Source of the DNA: Okeania hirsuta
Lineage (GTDB): Bacteria > Cyanobacteriota > Cyanobacteriia > Cyanobacteriales > Microcoleaceae
Assembly (NCBI RefSeq): GCF_003838195.1
Contig: NZ_RCBY01000716.1
Coordinates: forward strand, 1 to 64,000
Direction of reading: 5' to 3'
Length of the DNA stretch: 64,000 nt
The translations under genes were made by a program, and so were the position numbers. The notes below the pieces were generated by a model. That model was not told the DNA's origin. It ran no database searches and was given only the letters and a program-made list of their open reading frames with translations. This document shows, piece after piece, positions 1 through 8,692 of this stretch (within the stretch, counting starts at the first letter, position 1; every line of letters starts with the position of its first letter).

Positions 1-330
1 ATTCCTGATGTTATTGATTTGGATGAGTTAAATACTGGGCAAAGAAGGGAGGGAATTTTTTATTCTTTTATGGTTTTTTTGCAGAAGGTAGGGTTAGCTA
101 TTGGATTGTTTTTGGTAGGGGTAGCTTTGGATATTGCTGGGTTTATTGAAAGTGTTCCTGGGGAGACTCGACCTATTCAACCGGAGTCTGCTCTTTTGGC
201 AATTCGGGTGGCAATTGGTCCGTTGCCTACTGTGTTTTTAATTGTTGGATTATTATTGGCTTATTTATATCCTATTACGCGGGAAGTACATGATGAAATA
301 TTGTTGAAGTTGAGGGAAAGAGGGGAGTAG
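1..330 (+). CDS. MFS/GPH-family cation symporter, C-terminal end (partial)
   Basis: The reading frame is open from the first base and ends at a TAG at 328-330, so only the last 109 residues are present. It begins IPDVIDLDELNTGQRREG, which resembles the conserved loop of glycoside-pentoside-hexuronide (MelB-type) symporters of the major facilitator superfamily. Two hydrophobic segments follow (about residues 24-49 and 75-98), consistent with the last two transmembrane helices, then a short charged cytoplasmic tail (LLKLRERGE). It would be an inner-membrane transporter; the substrate cannot be told from this fragment. A G-rich tandem repeat starts right at the stop codon. Confidence 0.75.
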   Translation: MPDVIDLDELNTGQRREGIFYSFMVFLQKVGLAIGLFLVGVALDIAGFIESVPGETRPIQPESALLAIRVAIGPLPTVFLIVGLLLAYLYPITREVHDEILLKLRERGE

Positions 331-378
331 GGGAGTAGGGGAGTAGGGGAGTAAGGGAGTGGGGGAGTAGGGGAGTGG
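319..378. repeat. G-rich tandem repeat (GGGGAGTA type)
   Basis: About seven copies of an 8-9 base unit, GGGGAGTAG with small variations, follow the symporter stop codon. The same unit occurs on the opposite strand at 2966-3018. It resembles the short tandemly repeated sequences common between cyanobacterial genes. No coding potential. Confidence 0.85.
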
Positions 379-521
379 TAAAAATAAGAATAATTAATGC
401 TAAATAGGATGCCAATTATCAAAAAAATGATTTGGCTGATGCTAATTACTTAATAATTGAAGTGCTACCTAAGTATAGCATCACTTTTAGTAATTGGTAT
501 AATAAGAAGGTGTTAGGTTTT

Positions 522-1778
522 ATGTTAAAACAAGTAACTTTGGAAAATTGGAAAAGTTTCCGCCATGCTGAGTTATATATTGACCCTTTAACAGTTTTAA
601 TTGGTACTAATGCTAGTGGAAAATCTAATGTTGTTGATGCTTTGGATTTTTTGAATAGTATTATGCAAGGTACTTCAGTAGAAGCGGTATTAACAGGCGA
701 TCGCTTTACTTCAGGTATTAGAGGTGGGGTTGAATGGGCAGTTAGAAAACCTGAAACAAAATTTAGTTTTCAAGTATTAGTAGATGGCGAAAATGAAGCG
801 GGTGATTATCTTTATAAAATTACTATAGAAACTCAACCTACTATACAGGTAATATATGAATCTTTAACTTTGATTGATAGTCAAAAACTCTCAGATAGTA
901 ATTCATTTCAGCAACTTTCTTTTATCCCCTCAACTGTGGTACCAGACGGGGTAAAGTATAAGCTTTTTGAAGCAGATAAAGAATATATTGAAAAAATTTA
1001 TCCCACTCCTAATCCTTGGTTGGATCGTTTTACAACACAGATTCCTTTCTATGAATTTGATAATGTTCATCAAATTATGCTTGCCGAAAGTATAGTACCA
1101 AATCTTCTCAAAAAGATTTTTATTTTAAATCCCATACCTTCCCAAATGCGGGATTATTCACCCCTATCAAAAAAATTAGAAAGAGATGGTTCTAATATTG
1201 CCGGAGTTTTAGCAGCATTACCCAAAAAACAGAAAGCTGAAGTAGAAGAATATTTATTAAAATATCTGGCACAATTACCAGAAGGAGATATGCGAAAAAT
1301 TTGGGCTGAAACTGTAGGAAGACTAGGTCGCGATGCCATGCTTTACTGTGAAGAAATCTGGCATCCTAATCAACAACCAATGATAGTTGATGCTTGTGGA
1401 ATGTCAGATGGAACTTTACGATTTTTGGCAATTTTAACAGCTATGTTAACTCAGCCAGAAAAAAGTTTAATTGTTATAGAAGAAGTAGATAATGGTTTAC
1501 ATCCTTCTCGTGCTGGATTACTTTTACAAATGTTAAGAGAAATTGGTGAGGAGCGCCAAATTGATGTTTTAGTTACAACCCATAATTCTGCTTTATTAGA
1601 TGAACTAACTCCAAAATTTATTCCTTTTGTAATGGTGGCTTATCGAGATAAACAAACTGGAGAAAGTCAGTTAATTCCTTTAGAGAATATTGAAGATTTA
1701 CCGAAGTTAATGGCATCAGGAACTTTAGGGAAAATTGCCAGTAAGGGTTTAATTGAGAAGAGTCTCAAAGCAGATTAG
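522..1778 (+). CDS. AAA-family ATPase (OLD/SMC-like, AAA_21 type)
   Basis: A 418-residue ATPase starting MLKQVTLENWKSF, the classic opening of ABC/SMC-like AAA_15/21 ATPases. Walker A is GTNASGKS at residues 28-35; Walker B is LIVIEEVDNGLHPS near residues 314-327, followed by a conserved TTHNSALLDEL segment (H-loop position). The open frame extends upstream to an ATG at 432, but the ATG at 522 begins the family's conserved N-terminus and has a purine-rich AAGAAGG upstream, so I prefer it. The next gene follows after 5 bases, so the two are probably co-transcribed. ATPases of this shape pair with nucleases in defence and toxin-like systems (OLD-like, PARIS-like). There is no TOPRIM domain, so this would be the ATPase partner only. 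Function is inferred. Confidence 0.8.
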   Translation: MLKQVTLENWKSFRHAELYIDPLTVLIGTNASGKSNVVDALDFLNSIMQGTSVEAVLTGDRFTSGIRGGVEWAVRKPETKFSFQVLVDGENEAGDYLYKITIETQPTIQVIYESLTLIDSQKLSDSNSFQQLSFIPSTVVPDGVKYKLFEADKEYIEKIYPTPNPWLDRFTTQIPFYEFDNVHQIMLAESIVPNLLKKIFILNPIPSQMRDYSPLSKKLERDGSNIAGVLAALPKKQKAEVEEYLLKYLAQLPEGDMRKIWAETVGRLGRDAMLYCEEIWHPNQQPMIVDACGMSDGTLRFLAILTAMLTQPEKSLIVIEEVDNGLHPSRAGLLLQMLREIGEERQIDVLVTTHNSALLDELTPKFIPFVMVAYRDKQTGESQLIPLENIEDLPKLMASGTLGKIASKGLIEKSLKAD

Positions 1779-1783
1779 AGAGT

Positions 1784-2440
1784 ATGAAAAAAGTGCTAAT
1801 TATTGATACTTCAATTCTCTGTGTTTATTTAGGTGTGCCTGGGAAAGAAACTTGTGGTTCTGAAGGTAATAAATGGGATAAGGTTAAAGTCTATGAAATT
1901 TTGGAAAAAGAGGAGAAAGCAAAGACTATTTTTGTTTTACCTTTAGCCACAATTATTGAAACAGGTAATCATATTGCTCAAGCAAATAGTAAGCGTTATG
2001 AAATAGCTAAAGAGTTAGGAAATTTGATGAAACTAACTGCAGATAATCAAACTCCTTGGGCAGCATTTATAGAACAGTCAAAGTTATGGGATGCAGAAAA
2101 TTTGAAGGATTTAGCTGATGAATTTCCGAAAATTATTACTAAAATTTTGGGAGAATATTCTAGATTACCCTATGCTCACGGTAACTTAGAACGAAAGTTT
2201 ATTGTTGGTGAAGACCACAAAAATTATTTATTATTAACAGTAGGATATTTAAAAGGAAAAAGAGTTCATGGTTGTGTAGTTCACTTGGAAATTATTAATG
2301 AGAAAATTTGGATTCACGAAGATGGATTAGAAGATGGAATTGCGTTAGATTTAGTTATGGCAGGTATTCCTAAAAATAAAATTGTATTAGGTTTTCATCC
2401 GCCAGAAGTTCGACATTTGACAGAATTTGCAGTGAATTAA
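1784..2440 (+). CDS. Fusion of a truncated PIN-like domain with an XisI-type domain
   Basis: 218 residues in two parts. Residues 1-114 look like a PIN-like nuclease start: IIDTSILCVYLGVPGKETCG with the first acidic residue D8, and LPLATIIETGNHIAQA with E59. The later acidic residues expected of a PIN fold are not evident. Residues 115-218 match XisI, the fdxN-element excision controlling factor: ILGEYSRLPYAHG, KRVHGCVVHLEIINEKIWI, and GIPKNKIVLGFHPPEVR near the end. XisI alone is about 110 residues, so nearly all of it is present. The gene sits 5 bases after the ATPase. It may be a chance fusion that replaced the PIN C-terminus, or a genuine two-domain protein. The XisI half is confident; the PIN half is inference from motif shape. 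Confidence 0.75.
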   Translation: MKKVLIIDTSILCVYLGVPGKETCGSEGNKWDKVKVYEILEKEEKAKTIFVLPLATIIETGNHIAQANSKRYEIAKELGNLMKLTADNQTPWAAFIEQSKLWDAENLKDLADEFPKIITKILGEYSRLPYAHGNLERKFIVGEDHKNYLLLTVGYLKGKRVHGCVVHLEIINEKIWIHEDGLEDGIALDLVMAGIPKNKIVLGFHPPEVRHLTEFAVN

Positions 2441-3020
2441 TGGTATAAGTAAGAAAGAAGGAAGGAGGAAGAAGGAAGAAGTGAAGAGGGAAGAAGGCTT
2501 TAGTTATCTAGAACAGAAGACTTAAAAGTCCAAAAAAACTTAAATTTTTTGTAGATATTCACTCTTGGGTTTACACAAACGATACTAGCGGACATGATAT
2601 AAAATTAACTGGAACCGCTATTTTTCAGCATTCTTTTTTCACCCTTGGTACAACAGGCAATGAAGAAATAAACCTTTGAATATTTTTACTGAAGCAATGG
2701 ATGCTTTTTGTACAGCTATTTCTCTCCATTTTTTTTTGATTAGTTGATATAACAATACTGATGTCTTTGCCTCTGAATAAAGATAATTTGGGTTATAGTC
2801 ATTTAACTTTAGATTGAGACAAAGCTTTCTTGCTATGAGGGAGTTTCAGACGAAAAAACGTCTCATCTTTAAGTTAAACTACTATATATTGAAGCTCAAA
2901 AGTTGTGCAATGTAATGTCCCGATAATCAGCGATCAAAAAACCTTTTCCCTTTGAAGCTTTCTTTCCCTACTCCCCCACTCCCCTACTCCCCTACTCCCC
3001 TGCTCCCCCACTCCCTCCAC
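2441..3020. other. Intergenic region with purine tract and C-rich tandem repeat
   Basis: No convincing gene. A GGAAGAA-type purine tract lies at 2449-2498 just after the XisI-fusion stop. A C-rich tract (CTCCCCTA units) at 2966-3018 is the inverted counterpart of the repeat at 319-378. The rest is AT-rich with many stops in all frames; it includes GCGGACATGATAT at 2588-2600, similar to the MITE-like ends seen elsewhere in the window. Confidence 0.7.
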
Positions 3021-3701
3021 CTAGTCACACTCAACTAAATTACCAGCAGAAACAAACCCAGACAAAGGAGAAGTAATTTCTACCCACTTACGTTTTTCTC
3101 CATTTCGGTCGGGAATTAAACGATAATTTTCCACAAGGGTAAGCTGACTATTAACAGGAACTTTTCCTTTATATTCGGATCGTCTAGTAGCATTTGTCCG
3201 TACTGCTAAACCGCGTGGTGCTTTTTTACTATCAATTTGACGACATAAATTTCGATCTACTTGTGATGTGGACTCATTAGGAGATGGTGTTTCTGTGGGC
3301 AAATTATCAACAGAAGTATTTTGATCGGAAGGTTCCGTTGGAGTTTCTGTAGCTACTTCAGAACATTCTATTAAATTATTTTCATTGCCTGGAAAACCTC
3401 TAGAAACAAACCCTGAAATAGGAGCAGTAATTTCTACCCAAGTACGACCTGCTGGACCTCTAATATTGCGATAACCTTCTATTAATTTCACTTGTTGATT
3501 TGCATCTACGGTGCCTACTGTGGGAGAATTTGGGGTCGGTCTTTTTTGAACGATTAAACCTTGTTCGTCATTAACTTGACGACATAAACTAGCAGTTTCT
3601 TGAGATGTTTGAGCTATTTTCATGGTTGTAGCGATCGCTCTTTTGGGAACACCGAGGGCGATCGTTAGTATTAATGTTAGCAATGCCACTGGTTGATGCA
3701 T
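3021..3701 (-). CDS. Exported protein with two SH3b domains
   Basis: 226 residues. The N-terminus has a hydrophobic stretch (VALLTLILTIALGVP, residues 5-19) followed by small residues, so a signal peptide is likely. Two related domains follow: one from about residue 39 (CRQVNDEQGLIVQKRP) to 113, and one from about 153 (CRQIDSKKAPRGLAVRTNAT) to 225. Each holds the SH3b pattern WVEITAPISGFVS / WVEITSPLSGFVS and is bounded by cysteines that could pair. The domains are joined by a Ser/Thr/Pro/Glu-rich linker. Bacterial SH3 domains usually bind peptidoglycan or cell-wall peptides, so a periplasmic role is plausible. No enzymatic domain is seen. Confidence 0.75.
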   Translation of the reverse strand: MHQPVALLTLILTIALGVPKRAIATTMKIAQTSQETASLCRQVNDEQGLIVQKRPTPNSPTVGTVDANQQVKLIEGYRNIRGPAGRTWVEITAPISGFVSRGFPGNENNLIECSEVATETPTEPSDQNTSVDNLPTETPSPNESTSQVDRNLCRQIDSKKAPRGLAVRTNATRRSEYKGKVPVNSQLTLVENYRLIPDRNGEKRKWVEITSPLSGFVSAGNLVECD

Positions 3702-3738
3702 ATTTATTTTTTAAGTCAAAAGTAATTTCAAACTTAGT

Positions 3739-4234
3739 AGGTTGGGTGGAGGAACGTTAGCGCTAGCTTATCCGTTAGGATAAACCCAACATATATAGGA
3801 TATAGAAGCCATTTGGTATCTATTTAAGAAGTTACAAGTTCAATACCCATCTGGGTTTTATGATTCTGGCAGTCATTTTTCATAATTTTTCGGTTTCCTG
3901 AACCCTTATAGTTGTTAGGCTCCTTAAAACGGCTTTCCTGAAGCCTTTGTATTTCAATAAAAGATACGGTTAGGGGTTCTATAGAACTTACGCAGGTACG
4001 TTACTAACGCCTCATCCTACAGCACCTGGTGCATTAGGTGTAGAATCGACCATTATTTCAGTAGTGAACTGACACATATTCAATGGTGCGTTACACTGTC
4101 GCTAACACACCCTACTGGACTGACACGCCTAAAAATATAGGTTGGGTTTCACTGCCGTTCAACCCAACAAAACTTTACTACTGTTGGGTTTATCCATTAG
4201 GATAAGCTGGCGCTAACGTTACTCAACCCAACCT
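3739..4234. repeat. Pair of 53-nt inverted repeats
   Basis: Positions 3739-3791 and 4182-4234 are near-exact reverse complements over 53 bases (core AGCTTATCC / GGATAAGCT, flanked by GTTGGGT and ACCCAAC). They are about 390 bases apart upstream of the SH3b gene and downstream of pheS. A third element, GTTGGGTTTC...AACCCAAC at 4141-4168, is a hairpin of the same sequence family. No ORF lies between them. Confidence 0.8.
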
Positions 4235-4265
4235 ACACCTATTGCACTATTTTAGATGTGTCAGT
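4119..4265. mobile_element. MITE-like element, about 147 bp
   Basis: The ends are inverted: ACTGACACGCCTAAAA at 4119-4134 and TTTTAGATGTGTCAGT at 4250-4265 (14 of 16 positions match). The core is made of GTTGGGT/ACCCAAC hairpins. It has no coding capacity. A further ACTGACAC at 4068 suggests nested or decayed copies. No clear target duplication was recognised. Confidence 0.5.
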
Positions 4266-4335
4266 CTACTAACCAATAGCTGAAAGCTGAGTGCTGTTTG
4301 CAGAGCATTCCGGTACGGAAAATGCTGATAGCTAT

Positions 4336-5337
4336 TTAAAACTGCTGCAAAAAACGTAAGTCGCTGGCATAAACTCGCCGAATATCATCTATCTGATGCA
4401 ACACCATGGCAAATCTTTCTACACCGAAACCAGCGGCAAAACCTGTATATTTCTCCGAATCATAACCTACTGCTTCCAATACGTTGGGGTCTACCATCCC
4501 ACAACCTAATACTTCTAACCATTTACCATTCCACTGCAAATCTACTTCTGCTGAGGGTTCGGTGAATGGGAAATAGCTGGCACGGAAACGAATGGGTAGG
4601 TCTCCGAACATTTGTCTGAGGAATTCTTTGATGGTTCCTTTGAGGTCTGAAAATCTTAGTCCTTCGTCTACTGCTAATAGTTCGAGTTGATGGAATACTG
4701 CTGCGTGGGTAGCGTCTACTGTGTCACGTCGATAAACACGACCGGGTGCTATGACTCGGATGGGGGGTTCGTGGTTTTTCATGTAACGGATCTGGACTGA
4801 GGAGGTATGGGTCCGCATTAAGTTACCGTCTGGTAGGTAGAAGGTGTCTTGCATATCTCTGGCAGGGTGGTCTGGTGGTGTGTTTAAGGCTTCAAAGTTG
4901 TAGTAGTCGGTTTCCATTTCTGGACCTGTGGCCACTGTGTAGCCTAAGCCAATGAATATGTCTAGGGCACGGTCTATGAGGTTGTTGAGGGGATGGATTT
5001 TTCCTTGGGGACGATATACTCCTGGCATGGATACATCTAGGGTTTCGGCTTGGAGTTTGGCTGCTATTTCTGCTGTTTTGAGGTTTGTCCGCTTTTGGTC
5101 TAGGTTGCTCTGGATGGCTTGTTTGACTTGGTTGGCGATCGCTCCTACTTTTGGTCGTTCTTCTGGGCTGAGTTTACCCATGGCTCCGAGGATTTTGGAT
5201 ACTTGGCCTTTTTTGCCTAGATAGTTAATTCTTAGTTCTTCTAGTTTTTCTAGGTTTTCTGTTGTGGCGATCGCTTCTGTTGCTGTTTGGCGTAGTTCTG
5301 TTAGTTGGGTTTCTATTTCTGTTAGTTGGGTTGTCAT
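4336..5337 (-). CDS. pheS: Phenylalanyl-tRNA synthetase alpha subunit
   Basis: 333 residues, the usual length for bacterial PheS. The N-terminal third is helical and coiled-coil-like (tRNA-contacting arm), including [16 protein letters not shown]. The class II catalytic core follows: [19 protein letters not shown], then motif 2 ([19 protein letters not shown]) with the catalytic Arg, and motif 3 ([17 protein letters not shown]) near the C-terminus. It forms the alpha2-beta2 enzyme that charges tRNA-Phe with phenylalanine using ATP. pheT is not adjacent, as is common in cyanobacteria. The ATG at 5337 gives the full conserved N-terminus. Confidence 0.97.
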   Translation of the reverse strand: MTTQLTEIETQLTELRQTATEAIATTENLEKLEELRINYLGKKGQVSKILGAMGKLSPEERPKVGAIANQVKQAIQSNLDQKRTNLKTAEIAAKLQAETLDVSMPGVYRPQGKIHPLNNLIDRALDIFIGLGYTVATGPEMETDYYNFEALNTPPDHPARDMQDTFYLPDGNLMRTHTSSVQIRYMKNHEPPIRVIAPGRVYRRDTVDATHAAVFHQLELLAVDEGLRFSDLKGTIKEFLRQMFGDLPIRFRASYFPFTEPSAEVDLQWNGKWLEVLGCGMVDPNVLEAVGYDSEKYTGFAAGFGVERFAMVLHQIDDIRRVYASDLRFLQQF

Positions 5338-5369
5338 AGTTTGTTATTTTTTTTGTGCTTTACTATTTT

Positions 5370-5759
5370 GTTATTTTTTTTGTGCTTTTCTATATAAAAT
5401 CTTTTTTAGTTGAATAAAAAGTCATGCGTAGGGGCGAGTCACTCCTAATGTAACTATTCTATCTAATTTTTTGTTACAGTTCAACTCAATTTTTGAGTCG
5501 GCCGGGCTTTTTTTGGGTGCTCCTCGGGATGTAGTTGATCGAGTTGTTAGCGATAGTATGGTTTGTTATTTTTTTTGTGCTTTTAACTGTAGAGTCTTTT
5601 TTGGTTGAATAAATTGTCATGTGTATAGGCGAACTACTCCCAATACTATTATTCTATCTGATTTTTTGTCAAAGTTCAACCCGATTTTTCACTCCGCCGG
5701 GTTTTTATTGGAGTGCTGCTCAGGATGAAGTTTGTCAAGGCGTTAACCGTAGTTGTGCT
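5370..5759. repeat. Diverged ~195-bp tandem duplication
   Basis: Two imperfect copies lie head-to-tail at about 5370-5564 and 5565-5759. Each starts GTTATTTTTTTTGTGCTTTT and contains, in the same order, a GTTGAATAAA block, a CTATTCTATCTGATTTTTTGT-like block and a CCGGG(C/T)TTTTT block. An extra copy of the T-rich start is at 5343-5362. No gene is supported in either copy. The remainder to the surE start (5760-6033) shows only the dispersed GTTTTAAGCTTTT...CGACTGCTATA repeat at about 5911-5970. Confidence 0.7.
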
Positions 5760-6033
5760 GGAGTAGGTGGTGTATTTCAATCCCTAGGGATTTGGTTTGG
5801 GAAAGAGTTCCGATATAGAAGCCCCACACAGCAATGGTTTCAGACCCCCAATATACAAGCCTATTTTGATTAATTCGTCAATAAGGCAAAAGATAGAGAA
5901 GGAAAAATCTTGCGTTGTCTAAGTTTTAAGCTTTTTATCTGTCCACGCCCTTTGCCTCGACTGCTATAGAATTGTGTTTGGCGATTGAATAGTTCTTGCT
6001 TCAATCTTTTTTATTTTTCAAAAATCAATCCAA

Positions 6034-6837
6034 ATGAAACTTTTAATTAGTAACGACGATGGCATTTTTGCAGAAGGTATCCGGAGTTTGGCTAATGCTT
6101 TAGCAGCGGTAGGCCATGAAGTTTTTGTAGTTTGTCCTGACAAAGAACGTTCAGCCACAGGTCATGGTTTAACATTACATCAACCTATTCGGGCAGAAAT
6201 AGTCAAGTCAATTTTTGATGACACCGTCACAGCTTGGACTTGCTCTGGTACTCCTGCCGACTGTGTAAAACTAGCCTTATTTGCCTTACTAGAAACCCAG
6301 CCAGATTTAGTATTAGCAGGAATTAATCATGGTCCCAACTTAGGAACAGATATTTTATATTCCGGAACAGTTTCTGCTGCCATGGAAGGAGTTGTTCAAA
6401 ACATTCCTAGTATTGCGTTTAGTCTTGGTAGTTATACTTCTAGAAATTTTGAAGTTGCTGTAAATTTTGCTCAAGATTTGGTGAAGAAAATTGAAAATGA
6501 ACCTTTAGCTAATGTAATGTTGCTAAATGTAAATATTCCAGCAGTTAAAGAAACAGAAATAGCAGGAGTACAAATTACCCGTCAAGGAATTCGTCGCTAT
6601 ATAGATATATTTGAAAAACGGGTCGATCCACGAGGCAAAACTTATTATTGGTTAGCTGGAGAGGTACAGGAAGATGTGGAAGAAACCAACGACCGCTCCT
6701 CAGTAGAAAAGTTATCAACAGATGTCCAAGCAATGCGTGAAAAATATATTACGATTACCCCCTTGCAATACAATTTTACCTATGGTAAACAACTAGGCTA
6801 TCTCCAAAAATGGAAGATTGATAATTTTCGTGAATAG
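6034..6837 (+). CDS. surE: 5'/3'-nucleotidase SurE
   Basis: 267 residues. The N-terminus [16 protein letters not shown] carries the SurE metal-binding Asp pair (D8, D9), followed by [20 protein letters not shown] with the conserved serine/His region, [14 protein letters not shown], and [20 protein letters not shown] with the Asn metal ligand. This is the complete signature of the stationary-phase survival nucleotidase, which removes phosphate from nucleoside monophosphates in the cytoplasm using a divalent metal. Length fits the family. It stands alone; the start ATG begins the conserved strand directly. Confidence 0.96.
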   Translation: MKLLISNDDGIFAEGIRSLANALAAVGHEVFVVCPDKERSATGHGLTLHQPIRAEIVKSIFDDTVTAWTCSGTPADCVKLALFALLETQPDLVLAGINHGPNLGTDILYSGTVSAAMEGVVQNIPSIAFSLGSYTSRNFEVAVNFAQDLVKKIENEPLANVMLLNVNIPAVKETEIAGVQITRQGIRRYIDIFEKRVDPRGKTYYWLAGEVQEDVEETNDRSSVEKLSTDVQAMREKYITITPLQYNFTYGKQLGYLQKWKIDNFRE

Positions 6838-6963
6838 TTAACTTTTATGCAGTAGAAATTAAGGCTAAACTATAAAAGAATAGGCAAGATAATCAAAATT
6901 GCAGATCAAAAAAACTCATCTAGGTGAGTAGTGAAAAATTTCGTTTATTGAATAAAAATAAGT

Positions 6964-7362
6964 ATGAGCGCTCCCACATCTAAGAGTCATTCTGTTACCT
7001 GCCCAATTTGTAATCGCTCCAGTGCCACACGACCACTAGAAGTATTTAATGGGCTATTTACTTGTCCATATTGTCATTCTCATCTGGTAATTAGTTGGAG
7101 TGGCCATTATGTCAGAGACCCCCTCGCTCTCCAACAGCTAGATATTGGACAAATGCTGAGAAGGCAAAGTAGACCTTTGGCAAGATTACGTCGCGATTTG
7201 AGCAGGCAGTATTTACCTATAGTTGTGGCGATCGGGAGTGTCATATTGTTTGGAGGGGCGATCGCTTCTCTAAGTAAGTTTGATTTTAAATTGGGTATAT
7301 TTGATGGAGTATTAGAGTGGGTGCAAGAAAAAGAACTGTTGAATAATCAAAACAGTCAGTAG
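6964..7362 (+). CDS. Small zinc-ribbon membrane protein
   Basis: 132 residues. Residues 13-40 hold two CxxC pairs (CPICNRSSATRP and CPYCHSH), a probable zinc ribbon, followed by VISWSGHYVRDPLALQQ. One hydrophobic segment (LPIVVAIGSVILFGGAIASL, about residues 81-100) is a likely transmembrane helix preceded by an Arg-rich stretch, so the zinc ribbon would lie in the cytoplasm. I do not recognise a characterised family. It follows surE by 126 bases in the same direction. Confidence 0.65.
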   Translation: MSAPTSKSHSVTCPICNRSSATRPLEVFNGLFTCPYCHSHLVISWSGHYVRDPLALQQLDIGQMLRRQSRPLARLRRDLSRQYLPIVVAIGSVILFGGAIASLSKFDFKLGIFDGVLEWVQEKELLNNQNSQ

Positions 7363-7623
7363 TTATTGAAGAAGGAAGAAGAAAGAAGAAAGAAGGAAGA
7401 AGGAAGAAGGTTTAATTGCTTATGGATAGTCAACGACCTGAAACTTCGTGTCTTATAACCCAAAGACTTTTCAGCAGCCCAGTTGACCAATAAATAAGGT
7501 GAATAGTTTCCCCTTTTAAGCTATCCCTGATTAGGAACTCCTAAAATCATTTTCTGATAGGCAGTGGGGACTAACCCCATAATTAAGGACTAAATAAAGT
7601 TAATTTTAGAAATTAATATACTC
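7363..7623. repeat. Purine-rich simple repeat and short spacer
   Basis: A GAAGGAA/GAAGAAA purine tract occupies about 7367-7410, directly after the zinc-ribbon gene. A pyrimidine tract of the reverse type lies at 8621-8675, so the GNAT pseudogene is bracketed by inverted low-complexity tracts. Nothing else is seen. Confidence 0.7.
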
Positions 7624-8286
7624 ATGTTAGAAGAAAATGAAATTGTATATGAAATTTTACAGGAAAAAGATTTAGAACAAACTATTAATTGTTTAGTTGA
7701 TGTATTTCCTAGTTCAGAACCTATGTTCAGGTCGCTTAAAGTAACTTCTAGTGACTTTTATCCCTTTGCTGAGACAATTTGCGAAAAAGCTGTGGCAGAA
7801 GGATTATCTCATATTGCTAAAAATTCTGTTACTTCAGAAGTAGCAGGGTTTATTATTTCAGATAATTTATCAAGTGAGTTCTATGAAGAAATAAGCAAAA
7901 ATATTCCTCAAAAATTTGAGATTTTTTCTCAAGTTTTAAAAGAACTACATCGGAAGTATTAGATGGAAAAAAAAGTCGTTAATGGCAAGATATTTCGTAT
8001 CGGTTTATTGGGGTATAGAGAAAAGTATAGAGGCAAAAAGATTGGCAATAAATTAGTTGAAAATAATCTCAATATTACAACTCAAGCAGGATTTTCCACC
8101 GCAATAGTAGAAGCTAGTGGAAAGATATCGCAGCACATTTGTCGGAAATATGGATTTGAGGATAGAGCTTCTCTAGATTATCAGACTTTTGAATATAAAG
8201 GAGTTAAAGTATTTGAGGGAATAAAAGAGCATGAAAGTTGTATTTTAATGGAAAAAGTTTTCGGCGTTGGTGAAGCGCGTGTATGA
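7624..8286 (+). pseudogene. GNAT-family N-acetyltransferase interrupted by an in-frame TAG
   Basis: One continuous frame is split by a single TAG at 7960-7962, immediately followed by ATG in the same frame. The part before (112 codons) has an acetyltransferase-like start with an acceptor-side region (CLVDVFPSSEPMFRSL...EVAGFIISDN). The part after carries the acetyl-CoA-binding strand and loop, GLLGYREKYRGKKIGNKLV, and a typical end (CRKYGFEDRASLDYQTF). Neither half alone makes a complete GNAT fold. Either the gene is newly dead, the two halves assemble, or the stop is read through; a sequencing error is also possible. The ATG at 7963 has no clear ribosome binding site. Confidence 0.75.
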
Positions 8287-8692
8287 AATTAATCTTAATT
8301 ATTTAGGAGTCAACCCACCCCTAACCCCTGCCAGGAGGGGAAGTCAGGAGTCGTATGGGAATGGCTTCAATACCATTTTTCATGTCGGAAATCATCTTTT
8401 TTGTCAAAGGGAATATCCTGCACGTGTCTTTTTATTCCTCTTACTATTCGTAACATTCTTTTTTCACGGTTGGTATCATCCCTCTTTTTACCAACGTCAA
8501 GTTTTCTAATAGATACGGGGGGGGGGAATAAATAATAATTTTATCTTTTTATTTTGGGTTTAATTCCTCACTGTCAACGGGGGTGTTTACAATTGGTTTA
8601 AATTTGAGTCCCCATCCATTTATTCTTCCTTCTTCCTTCTTCCCTCTTCCTTATTCCCTATTCCCTCTTCCTTCTTCTAATTTTTTGAACTT
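8287..8692. other. Intergenic region with IS605-type end remnant and repeats
   Basis: Contains an AGGAGGGGAAGTCAGGAGT repeat at about 8332-8352, a run of G at about 8517-8526, and a 32-nt block at 8556-8587. On the minus strand this block matches 29 of 32 bases of the element end at 45036-45067 next to the decayed TnpB gene. A pyrimidine tract follows at 8621-8675. No intact gene is seen. Confidence 0.6.

Noticed and set aside
432-521. Extended start of the AAA ATPase at 432
   Set aside because: The extra 30 residues precede the family's conserved N-terminus and have no clear ribosome binding site.
5619-5873. 84-codon ORF between pheS and surE
   Set aside because: Lies across a diverged tandem repeat whose other copy does not keep the frame.
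7963-8286. Second half of the GNAT as a separate small gene
   Set aside because: Lacks the front half of the fold and a ribosome binding site; better read as part of one broken gene.
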